From NCBI RefSeq assembly GCF_900113735.1, contig NZ_FOQM01000006.1, forward strand, positions 1-64,000: DNA of 64,000 bases. The letters are read 5' to 3'. The first letter of the stretch is position 1; each line of letters starts with the position of its first letter. The translations under genes and the position numbers were made by a program. Origin of the DNA: Bradyrhizobium sp. Gha. GTDB taxonomy: Bacteria; Pseudomonadota; Alphaproteobacteria; Rhizobiales; Xanthobacteraceae. The notes under the pieces were generated by a model that was not told the DNA's origin, did no database searches, and worked only from the letters and a program-made list of their open reading frames with translations. Shown here piece by piece: positions 37,217 to 45,783 of the stretch.

Positions 37217-38785
37217 CTACATCCCCGGCAGCTTCGTCACGGCCACATTCAGCGTGCCGCCGGCTTCCGCGACCACGCGCAGCGTCTTGGAATCGAAGGC
37301 GATGTCGGCCAGCGTGAGACTGCTGATGACGGCTTCGACCTTGACGCCGTCCTCGCTCTTCTGGAAGTCGGCGATGACGGCCGCGATCTTCTCGCGCGCG
37401 TTGGCGGCGATCGGCTTCAGATCGAGCGTCGCCTTCTGCACCAGCGCCTGCTGCATCTGCGGCACCACCGCGCGGGCGGCGGCCCCCAACAGGCCGAAAG
37501 CCGCTTCGGATTCCACCGCGAGCTGGATGTCGGCGAGCCGCAGCGTCTGCTGCGCCTGGTCGAGCATCGGCCGGCCCCAGATGTGCACGGTCGCCTCGGC
37601 GCCGAGCCCGAGCCAGCTCTTCTTCTCCTTCGCGCGCACCAGCAGCGAGATCAAGAGCCGGTCGCCTGACGGCACGACGTTGACGTTCTTCACGGTGACC
37701 TCGACCGGACCGGAGCCGTCCTCGGGATAGGTGTGGCCGACCATTTGCGCCGCGATCAGCTTGTTGATCTCGGTGAAGGGCACGTCGATGGGAACGCCGA
37801 TGTTCACGCCGGTGCCGGTCGGCGGCACGATCGAGATCTTGTCGGGAAACGGGCAGTCCGGCTTGGTCTGGGTCGAAGTCACGCGCGTCTCGGCCTCGAG
37901 GCCCAGCAGCAACGTCACGTTCTGCGCGTCGACGCGCGGCTGCGCCGCGATCGCGCGGGTGGGCTTCATCTCCAGCCAGAGCGGCGGCAGCCCCGCCGAG
38001 GAGCCGCTGCCTTGCAGCGGGATCGAGCGGCAGGCCTTGGCCCATTGCACTTTCGCGTTCTCGCGCAGGCTGGGGTCGCTGCGGATGCGCTCGGCAACGA
38101 CATTGAGCTGATCGTTGACCGTTTTGTCGATCAGCGGCTTCACTTGGGCAGGCACGTTGACCTTGGCACCCGCGACCGAGAGATTGCTGTCGCCGAGATT
38201 GACCTGCGCCCCGAGATTGGGCTCGAGATGCCAGGCGGCCGCGAGTTTCGGGCGCGAGGTGACGACGACGTTACCCTTGATCTCGGCGCTGGCGTTCAAA
38301 TTCTTGATGTTGATCGCGCCGATCCGTTTCGCCGCGTCGCCGCCGAGCACGCTGCCAAGCGCGTCACCCAGCGCGCCGGTGGCTTTCCCCGACAACGATC
38401 CTGTCGCGTTCAGCTTGCCGGTGATCGGGGTCGACAGCGTCAGCACGTCCTTGTCGCCCGTCACCGACATCGGTCCCCGCGCGGCGGTCCAGGCGATATC
38501 GGCGTCTTGCAGGATCTGCGAGATCGGGTTCTCGGCCTTTCCGGCGAAATTGCGCGGCGAGGCCTTCTCGGCCTGCTCGCGGATCGCCGAGAGCGCGATT
38601 GCGACCGGCGCCACCACGATCGAGCTTTTCGATGCCGGCGGCAACGGCGGCAGCTCTGCGACCGGTGGCGCGGAATTGGTCGCGCGCGGCGAGAGCCAGT
38701 CCATCGCCTTCAGGCTGATGAGAAACGAGGCCGCGAGCACGCCAATTGCGATCAGCACAGTCTTCAAGTTCAGTGTCGGACGCAT
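37217..38785 (-). CDS. DUF4403 family protein
   Basis: From ATG 38785, with GGGGGATTG upstream, the 522-residue product has one N-terminal membrane span (about 10-28) and a long periplasmic part of repeated beta-rich modules, consistent with DUF4403. The repeats recall BPI/LPS-transport-like tubular folds, but that is only a resemblance. Short patterns such as PPLWLEMKPTRAIAAQP and VTVKNVNVVPSGDRLLI match family members. The function is not established. It lies 111 bases after the SMP-30 gene on the same strand. Confidence 0.82.
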   Translation of the reverse strand: MRPTLNLKTVLIAIGVLAASFLISLKAMDWLSPRATNSAPPVAELPPLPPASKSSIVVAPVAIALSAIREQAEKASPRNFAGKAENPISQILQDADIAWTAARGPMSVTGDKDVLTLSTPITGKLNATGSLSGKATGALGDALGSVLGGDAAKRIGAINIKNLNASAEIKGNVVVTSRPKLAAAWHLEPNLGAQVNLGDSNLSVAGAKVNVPAQVKPLIDKTVNDQLNVVAERIRSDPSLRENAKVQWAKACRSIPLQGSGSSAGLPPLWLEMKPTRAIAAQPRVDAQNVTLLLGLEAETRVTSTQTKPDCPFPDKISIVPPTGTGVNIGVPIDVPFTEINKLIAAQMVGHTYPEDGSGPVEVTVKNVNVVPSGDRLLISLLVRAKEKKSWLGLGAEATVHIWGRPMLDQAQQTLRLADIQLAVESEAAFGLLGAAARAVVPQMQQALVQKATLDLKPIAANAREKIAAVIADFQKSEDGVKVEAVISSLTLADIAFDSKTLRVVAEAGGTLNVAVTKLPGM

Positions 38786-38896
38786 CAATCCCCCAAGCCG
38801 CCGCGATGAGGATTTTACAGGGCAGGCGAGCAGGGCGCTAGAGCGCACGGATGGGGTGGAATTGCGGCAGATGGGTCAATGGCGGCGGCCTGTCTC

Positions 38897-39748
38897 TCAG
38901 GGGTAGCCTGCGCCGGGTACTTCGGCCGCGATGGCGTCGATCCGCGCCGACGACTTGCCGCGCCCCAGATCCTCGTGCGACGTCGCTGCGCTGAGGCAGA
39001 ATAAGGTGCGCCGCTCGTCTCCCCCGAGTGCGCACGCAATCGCGCGGCGGCCGGGCACGCGGACGCGTCGCACTTCCATTCCCTTGTCGTCGATCCGAAT
39101 GAAGGCATCCTCGGCATAGGCTGCAACCCAGACCGCGCCCGCGCTGTCGAGACAGATACCGTCCGGCTCGCGGCCGCATGGCAGCCTGCGGAGGAATTTG
39201 AGGTCGCCATCGGGCGCGATCTCATAGTCGGCGACGCATTCGCCGTCCATCTCTGCAACGACGAGGCGGCGATGGTCGGCCGAGATCGCGATGCCGTTGG
39301 GAAAGCGCAGCCCTTCGGCGACGATACGCGCCGTTCCGTCCGGCATCACCAGGATGATGCGCCCGTCGGCGCCACGCCTACTTGGCGGCGGAAGTTTGAA
39401 GCCGAGATCGCCGACATAGGCGCGCCCGAGCCCATCGACGATCATGTCGTCGATCACGCCGGTCGCGGCGCCTGACAGATCAGCGTACGGCACGAGCTTG
39501 CTCCGCTCGAAAACGAACAGGCGCTTGCGGAACATGGTCAGGATCACCAGCCTGCCATCCGGCAGGACGCCGGTGCCGCATGGCGTATCGTCTTCAAAGG
39601 TCGCATGCGTGCGGCATTCGCCTGTCAGGTCGATACTCAGCAGCGTCCGCGCCAGGCAATCGACGAACCAGAGCCGCCCGTCATGCCAGCGCGGGGCTTC
39701 GTAATATTTGCCGCCATCGAGCAACGTGGTCAGCCCGGTTTCGGTCAT
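38897..39748 (-). CDS. SMP-30/gluconolactonase-like beta-propeller
   Basis: This 283-residue protein has the six-bladed SMP-30 layout. The N-terminal Glu in GGKYYEAPRWHDGRLWFVD (about 17) and the later Asn in LRFPNGIAIS (about 150) and Asp in EPDGICLDSAG (about 202) match the metal ligands of the family. Members hydrolyse lactones such as gluconolactone. The gene lies 45 bases after another beta-propeller gene and 29 bases further from a regulator gene, so it is probably part of a three-gene unit. Confidence 0.88.
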   Translation of the reverse strand: MTETGLTTLLDGGKYYEAPRWHDGRLWFVDCLARTLLSIDLTGECRTHATFEDDTPCGTGVLPDGRLVILTMFRKRLFVFERSKLVPYADLSGAATGVIDDMIVDGLGRAYVGDLGFKLPPPSRRGADGRIILVMPDGTARIVAEGLRFPNGIAISADHRRLVVAEMDGECVADYEIAPDGDLKFLRRLPCGREPDGICLDSAGAVWVAAYAEDAFIRIDDKGMEVRRVRVPGRRAIACALGGDERRTLFCLSAATSHEDLGRGKSSARIDAIAAEVPGAGYP

Positions 39749-39793
39749 TTGGTTCTCCCGGCGAGGAACGACATCGTCAACAGCTTATCAAGG

Positions 39794-40432
39794 CTAGCTG
39801 CGCCTGGGGCGGCGGACCGCGCGCACCTTGCCGCTGGCGCCGCCGCCGCAGAAGAGCCGATCACCGCCGTCCGATTCCAGCCCTGAGACCATCGTCCCCT
39901 CCGGCAGGTCGAGCTGCTGGAGCACCTTGCCGGTATCAGGATCGATCCGCCTGATGTCGCTGTCCTCGCCCTCCCATGTGCCATGCCAGAGCTCGCCGTC
40001 GACCCAGGTCACCCCGGTCACGAAGCGCCTGCTTTCGATGGTGCGGAGAATCCTGCCGCTGTCGGGGTCGATCTGGTGGATCTTGCGCTCGCGATATTGC
40101 CCGACCCAGAGCGAGCCCTCGGCCCAGGCCAATCCTGAATCGCCGCCGCCACCGGGCGCCGGGATCGTGCTGACGATCGCGCCGCTCGCCGCGTCGATCT
40201 TCTGGATGCGGTCCTCGGCGATCTGGAACAGATGACGGCCGTCGAACGCCGTTCCCGCATGCGCGGCGACATCGAGCGAGCGGGTGATCCTGCCGTTGTC
40301 AGGATCGACCGCACTCAGCCTGTCGCCGGACGCGAACCAGACCTGGCTGCCGTCATAGCTGACGCCATGCACGGCCTCGACGCCGTCGAACGGCCCGTAC
40401 TCGCGGATGATCTCGGCGGCTGATCGCTTCAT
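39794..40432 (-). CDS. YVTN/glutamine-cyclotransferase-like beta-propeller protein
   Basis: The product from ATG 40432, with AAGGA upstream, has 212 residues. Repeats of about 40 residues carry the pattern DPDSGRIL or DPDTGKVL, each starting a blade (IHQIDPDSGRILRTIE; IRRIDPDTGKVLQQLD). No signal peptide is seen, so it seems cytoplasmic, unlike true glutamine cyclotransferases. It is short for a full propeller and may form a five-bladed or paired one. It sits between the regulator and the SMP-30 gene. Confidence 0.78.
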   Translation of the reverse strand: MKRSAAEIIREYGPFDGVEAVHGVSYDGSQVWFASGDRLSAVDPDNGRITRSLDVAAHAGTAFDGRHLFQIAEDRIQKIDAASGAIVSTIPAPGGGGDSGLAWAEGSLWVGQYRERKIHQIDPDSGRILRTIESRRFVTGVTWVDGELWHGTWEGEDSDIRRIDPDTGKVLQQLDLPEGTMVSGLESDGGDRLFCGGGASGKVRAVRRPRRS

Positions 40433-40461
40433 GGCATGGTCCTTGTGCGGCGGTTCACATC

Positions 40462-41682
40462 TTATGTCTTGAGCAGCGGTCCGGGGAGTAACAAGCCTGT
40501 CGGGAAACCCGGAACTGGCGGCGTCATCCAGCGCCGCGCCCGGCCGCGTCCGAACGACTGCACCTTGTTCGACCGGGCAAGCTCCTCGAGTGCCCGCTGC
40601 ACCGTGCGCGCGCTCATGCCAAGCGCGAGCGCCAGCGCCGAACTCGCCCATGGCTCGCCGTCGGCGAGAAAGGCGAGCACTGCGGCGTGCTTCTCCTCGA
40701 CGGGGCGCGCCAGCACGATCACGTCGCGGGTCCTGCGCGGCGCCAGTTCGAACCCCTGCTTGGTCGCGCTGATGTCGGCCAGCGGCTTGAGCTCGGTCCG
40801 GAGCCGTCCGATCTCGACGCGCAGGCGCGCACGGTGCGATTCATCGACGTGCCTGGCCTGGAACGCGCCTGATATCAGCGCCTCACGCGAGACGTCCGCG
40901 GGCCAGGCTTGCGCCAGGAGCCGGGCGAGCGCGAACAGCACCGGCCGCGTTCCCAGTGACACGGCCGTGCCTTGCCTGCGCACGACATGATGAAAGGTGT
41001 CGACGACGAGCGCGCTCGAGGTTGCCAGCCTCTCGACCTCGCCGAGCAACAACGGGTGTTCGCTGCCGCGCGCGATCAGCCGTGCGGCCGGCGTGTCGAG
41101 GACGAGCTTCGCGCTGTCGACCTCGGCGGCCAGCGCCGGGATGCCGGCCTGCCGCGCGGCGCGAGCCGCCAGGTCGAGCGCCGCGCGCGCATCTTTCGAT
41201 TTCAACCGCCTGATGGCGATGCCGGCGACCACGAGCTCGCGAACGACCCGGGATGCGGGCGGGAGCGCGGCGGCGCCGAGTTCGCCCAGGATGCGCTCGG
41301 CCTCGTCGATCCTCCCGAGCAGGACGAGACGGCGAGCCTCGATATGACCGGCGTGAGCGGCATTGGCGAGATCGCCATGGCTTGCGAGCGTCGCCCGCGC
41401 CGCGGTGAGCGTCTTCGCCGGCCAATTCAGGTCGCGCGAGACCAGCGCGATCTCGGCTTCGGCCACCACGCACCGCGCGCGCGCGACCGCCTCACGCGGA
41501 CCGAAGGCGCGCGCGGCGCTGCGCAGCAGCGTTTTGGCTTTCGCGAGATCGCCGAGCTGGGCCATCGCGATGCCGCGCAGCGCCAGCGACGGCGCATCGT
41601 TGCGCAACGCCACGCGGTTCAGGGCGCCGAGCGGATCGCCGGCCTCCAACGCCCGCGCGGCGGCCGTGATCAGCGACTCCAT
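40462..41682 (-). CDS. TPR/helix-turn-helix transcriptional regulator
   Basis: The 406-residue product has an N-terminal all-helical section of TPR-like repeats (about 1-200), rich in Ala and Leu with pattern GDLAKAKTLLRSAARAFG. The C-terminal region holds a winged or simple HTH: SSALALALGMSARTVQRALEEL (about 350-371). Such architecture fits a regulator that senses a partner protein or ligand through the repeats. It is divergent from the DUF899 gene (99 bases between starts) and begins the beta-propeller unit, so it may control both. Confidence 0.78.
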   Translation of the reverse strand: MESLITAAARALEAGDPLGALNRVALRNDAPSLALRGIAMAQLGDLAKAKTLLRSAARAFGPREAVARARCVVAEAEIALVSRDLNWPAKTLTAARATLASHGDLANAAHAGHIEARRLVLLGRIDEAERILGELGAAALPPASRVVRELVVAGIAIRRLKSKDARAALDLAARAARQAGIPALAAEVDSAKLVLDTPAARLIARGSEHPLLLGEVERLATSSALVVDTFHHVVRRQGTAVSLGTRPVLFALARLLAQAWPADVSREALISGAFQARHVDESHRARLRVEIGRLRTELKPLADISATKQGFELAPRRTRDVIVLARPVEEKHAAVLAFLADGEPWASSALALALGMSARTVQRALEELARSNKVQSFGRGRARRWMTPPVPGFPTGLLLPGPLLKT

Positions 41683-41781
41683 GAAAATCCCGCCACACTT
41701 GTTACTCCCACCGTGCCGCCATCAGGTGCGAGAACTCTCCCACGGCCGACGATGTGCGGCGAGGATGAGATTTGGAGAGCC

Positions 41782-42567
41782 ATGATGACATCAGCAGACA
41801 AGGCAGCGACGAACGGACAGCCCGCCATGCTAACACCGCCCGTGGTGTCGCCGGAGGAGTGGGAGGCTGCCCGGCAGCTGCTGCTCGTGAAGGAAAAGGC
41901 GCATACCCGTGCCCGCGACGCACTCGCCGCCGAACGCCGGCGCATGCCGTGGATGGAAGTGACCAAAACCTACGCATTCGAGGTGCCCCAGGGCAAGGCC
42001 AGTCTGCTCGATCTGTTTCAGGGCCGGCGCCAGCTGATCCTGTACCGGGCCTTCTTCGAGCCGGGCGTGTTCGGCTGGCCCGACCATGCCTGCCGCGGCT
42101 GCTCCATGGTGGCCGACCAGGTCGCCCATGTCTCGCATTTGAATGCCCGCGACACCACGCTGGTGTTTGCCTCGCGCGCGCCGCAAGCCGACATCGCCAG
42201 GCTGAAGGCGCGGATGGGCTGGAACATTCCCTGGGTCACCATCACCGACAGCTTCGATGCCGATTTCGGCGTCGGCGAGTGGCACGGCACCAACGTGTTC
42301 TTCCGCGACGGGACCCGCATCTTCCGCACCTATCTGATCAAGAGCCGCGGCGACGAGCAGATGGGCGGCACCTGGAACTATCTCGACATCACCCCGCTCG
42401 GGCGCCAGGAGGTCTGGGAGGATTCGCCGGCAGGCTATCCGCAGACGCCGACCTACAAATGGTGGAACTGGAACGACAATTACGAAGCCGGTAGCGCGCC
42501 GGACAAGAAGTGGGTCGAGGTTTCGGACGCCGGCGAGATCGCGCTTCGCGCCAAGGGCGCGCAGTGA
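41782..42567 (+). CDS. DUF899 family thioredoxin-like protein
   Basis: Starting at ATG 41782 behind TTTGGAGAG, this 261-residue protein matches DUF899: PWMEVTKTYAFEVPQG (about 56-71), LILYRAFFEPGVFGWPDHAC and CRGCSM (Cys104 and Cys107) and FFRDGTRIFRTYLI. The fold is thioredoxin-like with a CxxC-type pair, suggesting redox chemistry. No function is established for the family. Its stop overlaps the start of the next gene by the GTGA quartet. A longer open frame to the left (from 40972) is antisense shadow. Confidence 0.88.
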   Translation: MMTSADKAATNGQPAMLTPPVVSPEEWEAARQLLLVKEKAHTRARDALAAERRRMPWMEVTKTYAFEVPQGKASLLDLFQGRRQLILYRAFFEPGVFGWPDHACRGCSMVADQVAHVSHLNARDTTLVFASRAPQADIARLKARMGWNIPWVTITDSFDADFGVGEWHGTNVFFRDGTRIFRTYLIKSRGDEQMGGTWNYLDITPLGRQEVWEDSPAGYPQTPTYKWWNWNDNYEAGSAPDKKWVEVSDAGEIALRAKGAQ

Positions 42568-42821
42568 GCACCGTCCATTCCGCCGGCGCCGGCCGCGATC
42601 GCCGCGAGGCCACATTCCAGCTCGCCCGATGGCTGGGGCTTGCGGCCACCCCAACGTTCGCGATCATGGCCGTGCTGACCGCCGCCTTCGGTGGCGGCCC
42701 GGCGGACATGCTCTGCTCCGCCGGACACGGTCTGTCGCTGGGCGGGATGGTGCCGATGTATCTCCTGATGAGCGCGTTTCATTCCGCGGCATGGCTGCGG
42801 CTGCTCTCGGGGCGGAAGTGA
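42564..42821 (+). CDS. Small membrane protein coupled to DUF899
   Basis: The start GTG (42564) overlaps the DUF899 stop as GTGA, so the two are translationally coupled. The product has 85 residues with two hydrophobic spans (about 23-40 and 52-75) and a polar N-terminus. Histidines lie in CSAGHGLSLGGM and FHSAAW, and a Cys precedes the first (LCSAGHG). No family was recognised. It may anchor or partner the DUF899 protein at the membrane. Confidence 0.68.
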   Translation: MSTVHSAGAGRDRREATFQLARWLGLAATPTFAIMAVLTAAFGGGPADMLCSAGHGLSLGGMVPMYLLMSAFHSAAWLRLLSGRK

Positions 42822-42850
42822 AGGTTGGACAGCCACGACACCAAACGGAA

Positions 42851-42873
42851 CGGCCCCGGTGTTGCCGGGGCCG
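42851..42873. terminator. Shared terminator-like hairpin
   Basis: CGGCCCCGG pairs with CCGGGGCCG around a 5-base loop. It lies between two convergent genes; no strong T run follows on either side. Confidence 0.5.
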
Positions 42874-42901
42874 CTGGCATCTCAAGCTCGTTGGCGGCGC
42901 G

Positions 42902-43579
42902 TCACCGAAGCTCGGCGCGGCGCTCGGTCATAGGCAGCACGACCACCTTGGTGCCGACGCTGACGCGGGAGTAGAGGTCGGAGACGTCGTCATTGGTCAG
43001 GCGGATGCAGCCGGAGGAGACGTGCTTGCCGATCGTGTCGGGGGCGTTGGTGCCGTGGATGCGGTAGACGGTGCCGCCGAGATACATGGCGCGGGCGCCG
43101 AGCGGGTTGCCGGGGCCGCCGGCCATGTGGCGCGGCAGATAGGGCTGGCGCTGGATCATTTCCGGCGGCGGGGTCCAATCCGGCCACTCGGCCTTCTTGG
43201 TCACCGACTGCGTGCCCGACCAGGTGAAGCCGTCGCGGCCGACGCCGATGCCGTAGCGGATGGCCTGCCCGTTGCCCAGCACGTAATAAAGATAGGTGTT
43301 GGGCGTATCGATGATGATGGTGCCCGGCGCCTCGCGCGTCGCATAGGAAACGGTCTGGCGGCGGAAGCGCGCCGGCATCTCCACGGCATCCTGATCTTCG
43401 GACGGTGCGGCCTGGTACGCCGGTGCCTGATAGGGCGCGTAAGGCTGAAGCGGCTGGAAGAACGGAAACAGCTGCACGGGCGCGGCTTTGGCCGGGCCGG
43501 CAAACGCGATTGCGGTCACGGCCACTGCACTGACGGCAACGGCGCGCGAATAGCTCTTGAACGTATCCAGATTGAACAT
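42902..43579 (-). CDS. L,D-transpeptidase (YkuD domain), paralogue
   Basis: From ATG 43579 the 225-residue product has a signal peptide (about 1-33, ending AKA). A short Pro/Tyr/Gln-rich stretch precedes the YkuD domain (about 65-215) with HGTNAPDT and SSGCIRL, the canonical catalytic motif with Arg. The domain is very like that of the protein at 2435-3613, but this copy lacks the long Pro-rich repeats. It likely forms 3-3 peptidoglycan links or anchors proteins. The frame to 43939 is an upstream extension without coding character. Confidence 0.9.
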   Translation of the reverse strand: MFNLDTFKSYSRAVAVSAVAVTAIAFAGPAKAAPVQLFPFFQPLQPYAPYQAPAYQAAPSEDQDAVEMPARFRRQTVSYATREAPGTIIIDTPNTYLYYVLGNGQAIRYGIGVGRDGFTWSGTQSVTKKAEWPDWTPPPEMIQRQPYLPRHMAGGPGNPLGARAMYLGGTVYRIHGTNAPDTIGKHVSSGCIRLTNDDVSDLYSRVSVGTKVVVLPMTERRAELR

Positions 43580-43853
43580 TGGTCGCCCCTGTTTGCTCGG
43601 TGTCGAGAGATCACCGCGGCACCGTTTCGGTGCTCCGTTGGCTAAATCACTAATGGTAAGAAGTTTCGGGACGTTTGCGCGGAAAACCGAAAACGGTTTC
43701 GTCGTGGCAAGGATTGTTTCATGACAGTTTCGTGGCCCGGCCGGGCTGTTGATGAACAAAACAGCGGGCCGACACTTCTGTGACGTCACACGCCTGAAAT
43801 ATCCGTGGTTGATGGTCGATGCCTGAGAATCATCAAACTCTCGGGATTTTCCC

Positions 43854-44906
43854 ATGCGGGTATTAATCGCGACTGATGCCTGGCATCCGCAGGTCAACGG
43901 TGTGGTCCGGACGCTGACCTCGCTCGCTGCCGCCGCCAAGGCCCTCGATGTCGAGATCGACTTCCTGACGCCTGATGGCTTCAGGTCCCTGCCGCTGCCG
44001 ACCTATCCGGGCCTGCGCATTGCGCTGCCGGGCGGTCAGGAAATCGCGCGGCGCATCGAGAGGTCCGCGCCGGAAGCCCTGCACATCGCGACCGAAGGCC
44101 CGATCGGCTGGGCCGCGCGTGCCTATTGCCGCCGCAACCACCTCGCGTTCACGACGTCCTACACCACGCGCTTTCCGGAATACGTTTCGGTCCGGACCGG
44201 CATTCCGGCGAGCGTCGGCTATGCCGTGCTGCGTCACTTCCACGACGCCGCCGCCATGACCATGGTGGCGACGCCGTCGCTGCGGCAGGAGCTCGCAGGC
44301 CGCGGCTTCAAGCGGCTCGGCTTCTGGGGGCGCGGCGTCAACACCGAGCTGTTCCACCCCGATGCTCCGGCCAGGCTCGACCTGCCGCGTCCGATCTTCA
44401 TGACCATGGGCCGCGTCGCGGTGGAGAAGAATCTCGAAGCGTTTCTTTCGCTCGATCTGCCCGGCACCAAGGTCGTGGTCGGCGATGGTCCGCAGAAGCC
44501 GGCGCTGGAGAAGAAATATCCTGAAGCCGTTTTCCTCGGCGAGAAGAAGGGGGCCGATCTGACGGCGCATCTCGCCGCCGCCGATGTTTTCGTGTTCCCG
44601 AGCCTCACCGATACGTTCGGCGTGGTGCAGCTCGAAGCGCTCGCCTGCGGCACGCCCGTTGCCGCATTTCCGGTGACGGGCCCGAAAGACGTCATCGCCG
44701 ATCACCCGATCGGTGCGATCGACAACGATCTGCGCGCCGCGTGCCTGCGCGCGCTCACCATGTCGCGGGAGACCTGCCGCAATTTCGCGCTGGAGCGCTC
44801 CTGGGAGAACAGCGCGCGCCAGTTCGTCGGCAATCTCACCTCACTCCAGCCCAGCCGTGTCTTGCGTGCTTCGCCGCGGATGGCGCGGCGGCCGGTGCGC
44901 GGCTGA
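43854..44906 (+). CDS. Glycosyltransferase family 4, glycolipid-type
   Basis: The 350-residue product starts MRVLIATDAWHPQVNGVVRT, the acceptor-side motif of GT4 enzymes, and is closest to the MgtA/SQD2-like branch. The nucleotide-sugar site is FVFPSLTDTFGVVQLEA (about 240-256), where Asp/Thr and Glu take the roles of the EX7E pair. Members of this branch add sugars to diacylglycerol or inositol lipids, for example in phosphate-limited rhizobia. The sugar and acceptor are not known. It is followed after 33 bases by a lipid methyltransferase-like gene. Confidence 0.82.
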   Translation: MRVLIATDAWHPQVNGVVRTLTSLAAAAKALDVEIDFLTPDGFRSLPLPTYPGLRIALPGGQEIARRIERSAPEALHIATEGPIGWAARAYCRRNHLAFTTSYTTRFPEYVSVRTGIPASVGYAVLRHFHDAAAMTMVATPSLRQELAGRGFKRLGFWGRGVNTELFHPDAPARLDLPRPIFMTMGRVAVEKNLEAFLSLDLPGTKVVVGDGPQKPALEKKYPEAVFLGEKKGADLTAHLAAADVFVFPSLTDTFGVVQLEALACGTPVAAFPVTGPKDVIADHPIGAIDNDLRAACLRALTMSRETCRNFALERSWENSARQFVGNLTSLQPSRVLRASPRMARRPVRG

Positions 44907-44939
44907 TCCACATTTTGACCCACAGCGAGAACCTCATCG

Positions 44940-45629
44940 ATGGCTAAGATCATGAACCTTGACGGCGCCCAGCAGCTCGACCTCACCCGTGGCTCGGTCG
45001 AGCAGGCCTATGACCGCTGGGCGCCCGTCTACGATCTCGTGTTCGGCGGTGTGTTTGCCAAGGGCCGCCAGGCCGCCATCGCAGCCACCAACAAGATCGG
45101 TGGCCGTGTGCTCGAGGTCGGCGTCGGCACCGGCATTTCGCTGCCACTGTACGCTCCGCATCTGCGCATCTTCGGCACCGACATTTCGGATGCGATGCTG
45201 GACAAGGCCCGCCGCCGCGTTCGCGAAGGCAACCTCAAGAACGTCGAGGGCCTCGCGGTGATGGACGCCGAGAAGCTCGAATTCCCGGATAATTCCTTCG
45301 ACGTCGTGATGGCGCAGTACGTCGTCACCGCCGTGCCGAACCCGGAGAAGGCGCTCGACGAATTCGCCCGCGTGCTGCGTCCGGGCGGCGAGCTGATCAT
45401 CCTCACCCGCGTCAGCGCCGACACCGGCATGCGCCGTTTCATCGAGCAGAAGCTGCAGCCGGTGGTGCGTCCGCTCGGCTTCCGCACCGCCGAGTTCGCC
45501 TGGTCGCGCTATGCCAAATGGCTGGCCGGGGCCACGGGCATGGAGCTCGCGGAGCGCCGCCTGATTCCGCCGCTCGGCCATTTCTCGCTGGTGCGCTTCC
45601 GCAAGGTCGACATCGCCAAGGCGGCCTGA
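44940..45629 (+). CDS. Class I SAM methyltransferase, Rhodobacter-type PmtA-like
   Basis: This 229-residue protein has SAM motif I EVGVGTGISLPLY (about 58-70), the acidic residue after the next strand in FGTDISDAM (about 83) and motif with MAQYVVTAVPNPEKALDE. These features match Rhodobacter-type phosphatidylethanolamine N-methyltransferases, which make monomethyl, dimethyl and phosphatidylcholine species. Bradyrhizobium is known to carry several Pmt enzymes of both types. Its place between a glycosyltransferase and a membrane protein supports a lipid role, but other acceptors are possible. Confidence 0.8.
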   Translation: MAKIMNLDGAQQLDLTRGSVEQAYDRWAPVYDLVFGGVFAKGRQAAIAATNKIGGRVLEVGVGTGISLPLYAPHLRIFGTDISDAMLDKARRRVREGNLKNVEGLAVMDAEKLEFPDNSFDVVMAQYVVTAVPNPEKALDEFARVLRPGGELIILTRVSADTGMRRFIEQKLQPVVRPLGFRTAEFAWSRYAKWLAGATGMELAERRLIPPLGHFSLVRFRKVDIAKAA

Positions 45630-45783
45630 GCAGGCCGCTGGGAGCGGCGGCTTTGTCCGCCGCTCACGCGTTCGCGTGCGTCACCCGCGTCGCTGCACAT
45701 GGTCACATGACAGAATGATGATGTCACATGACCTACATCGAATCCCTGTAAATCCAGAACCCGAAAGCATTTTGGGGGAGAGC

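Noticed and set aside
40972..41781. Upstream extension of the DUF899 frame
   Set aside because: It is antisense to the TPR/HTH regulator; the ATG with ribosome site at 41782 matches the family start.
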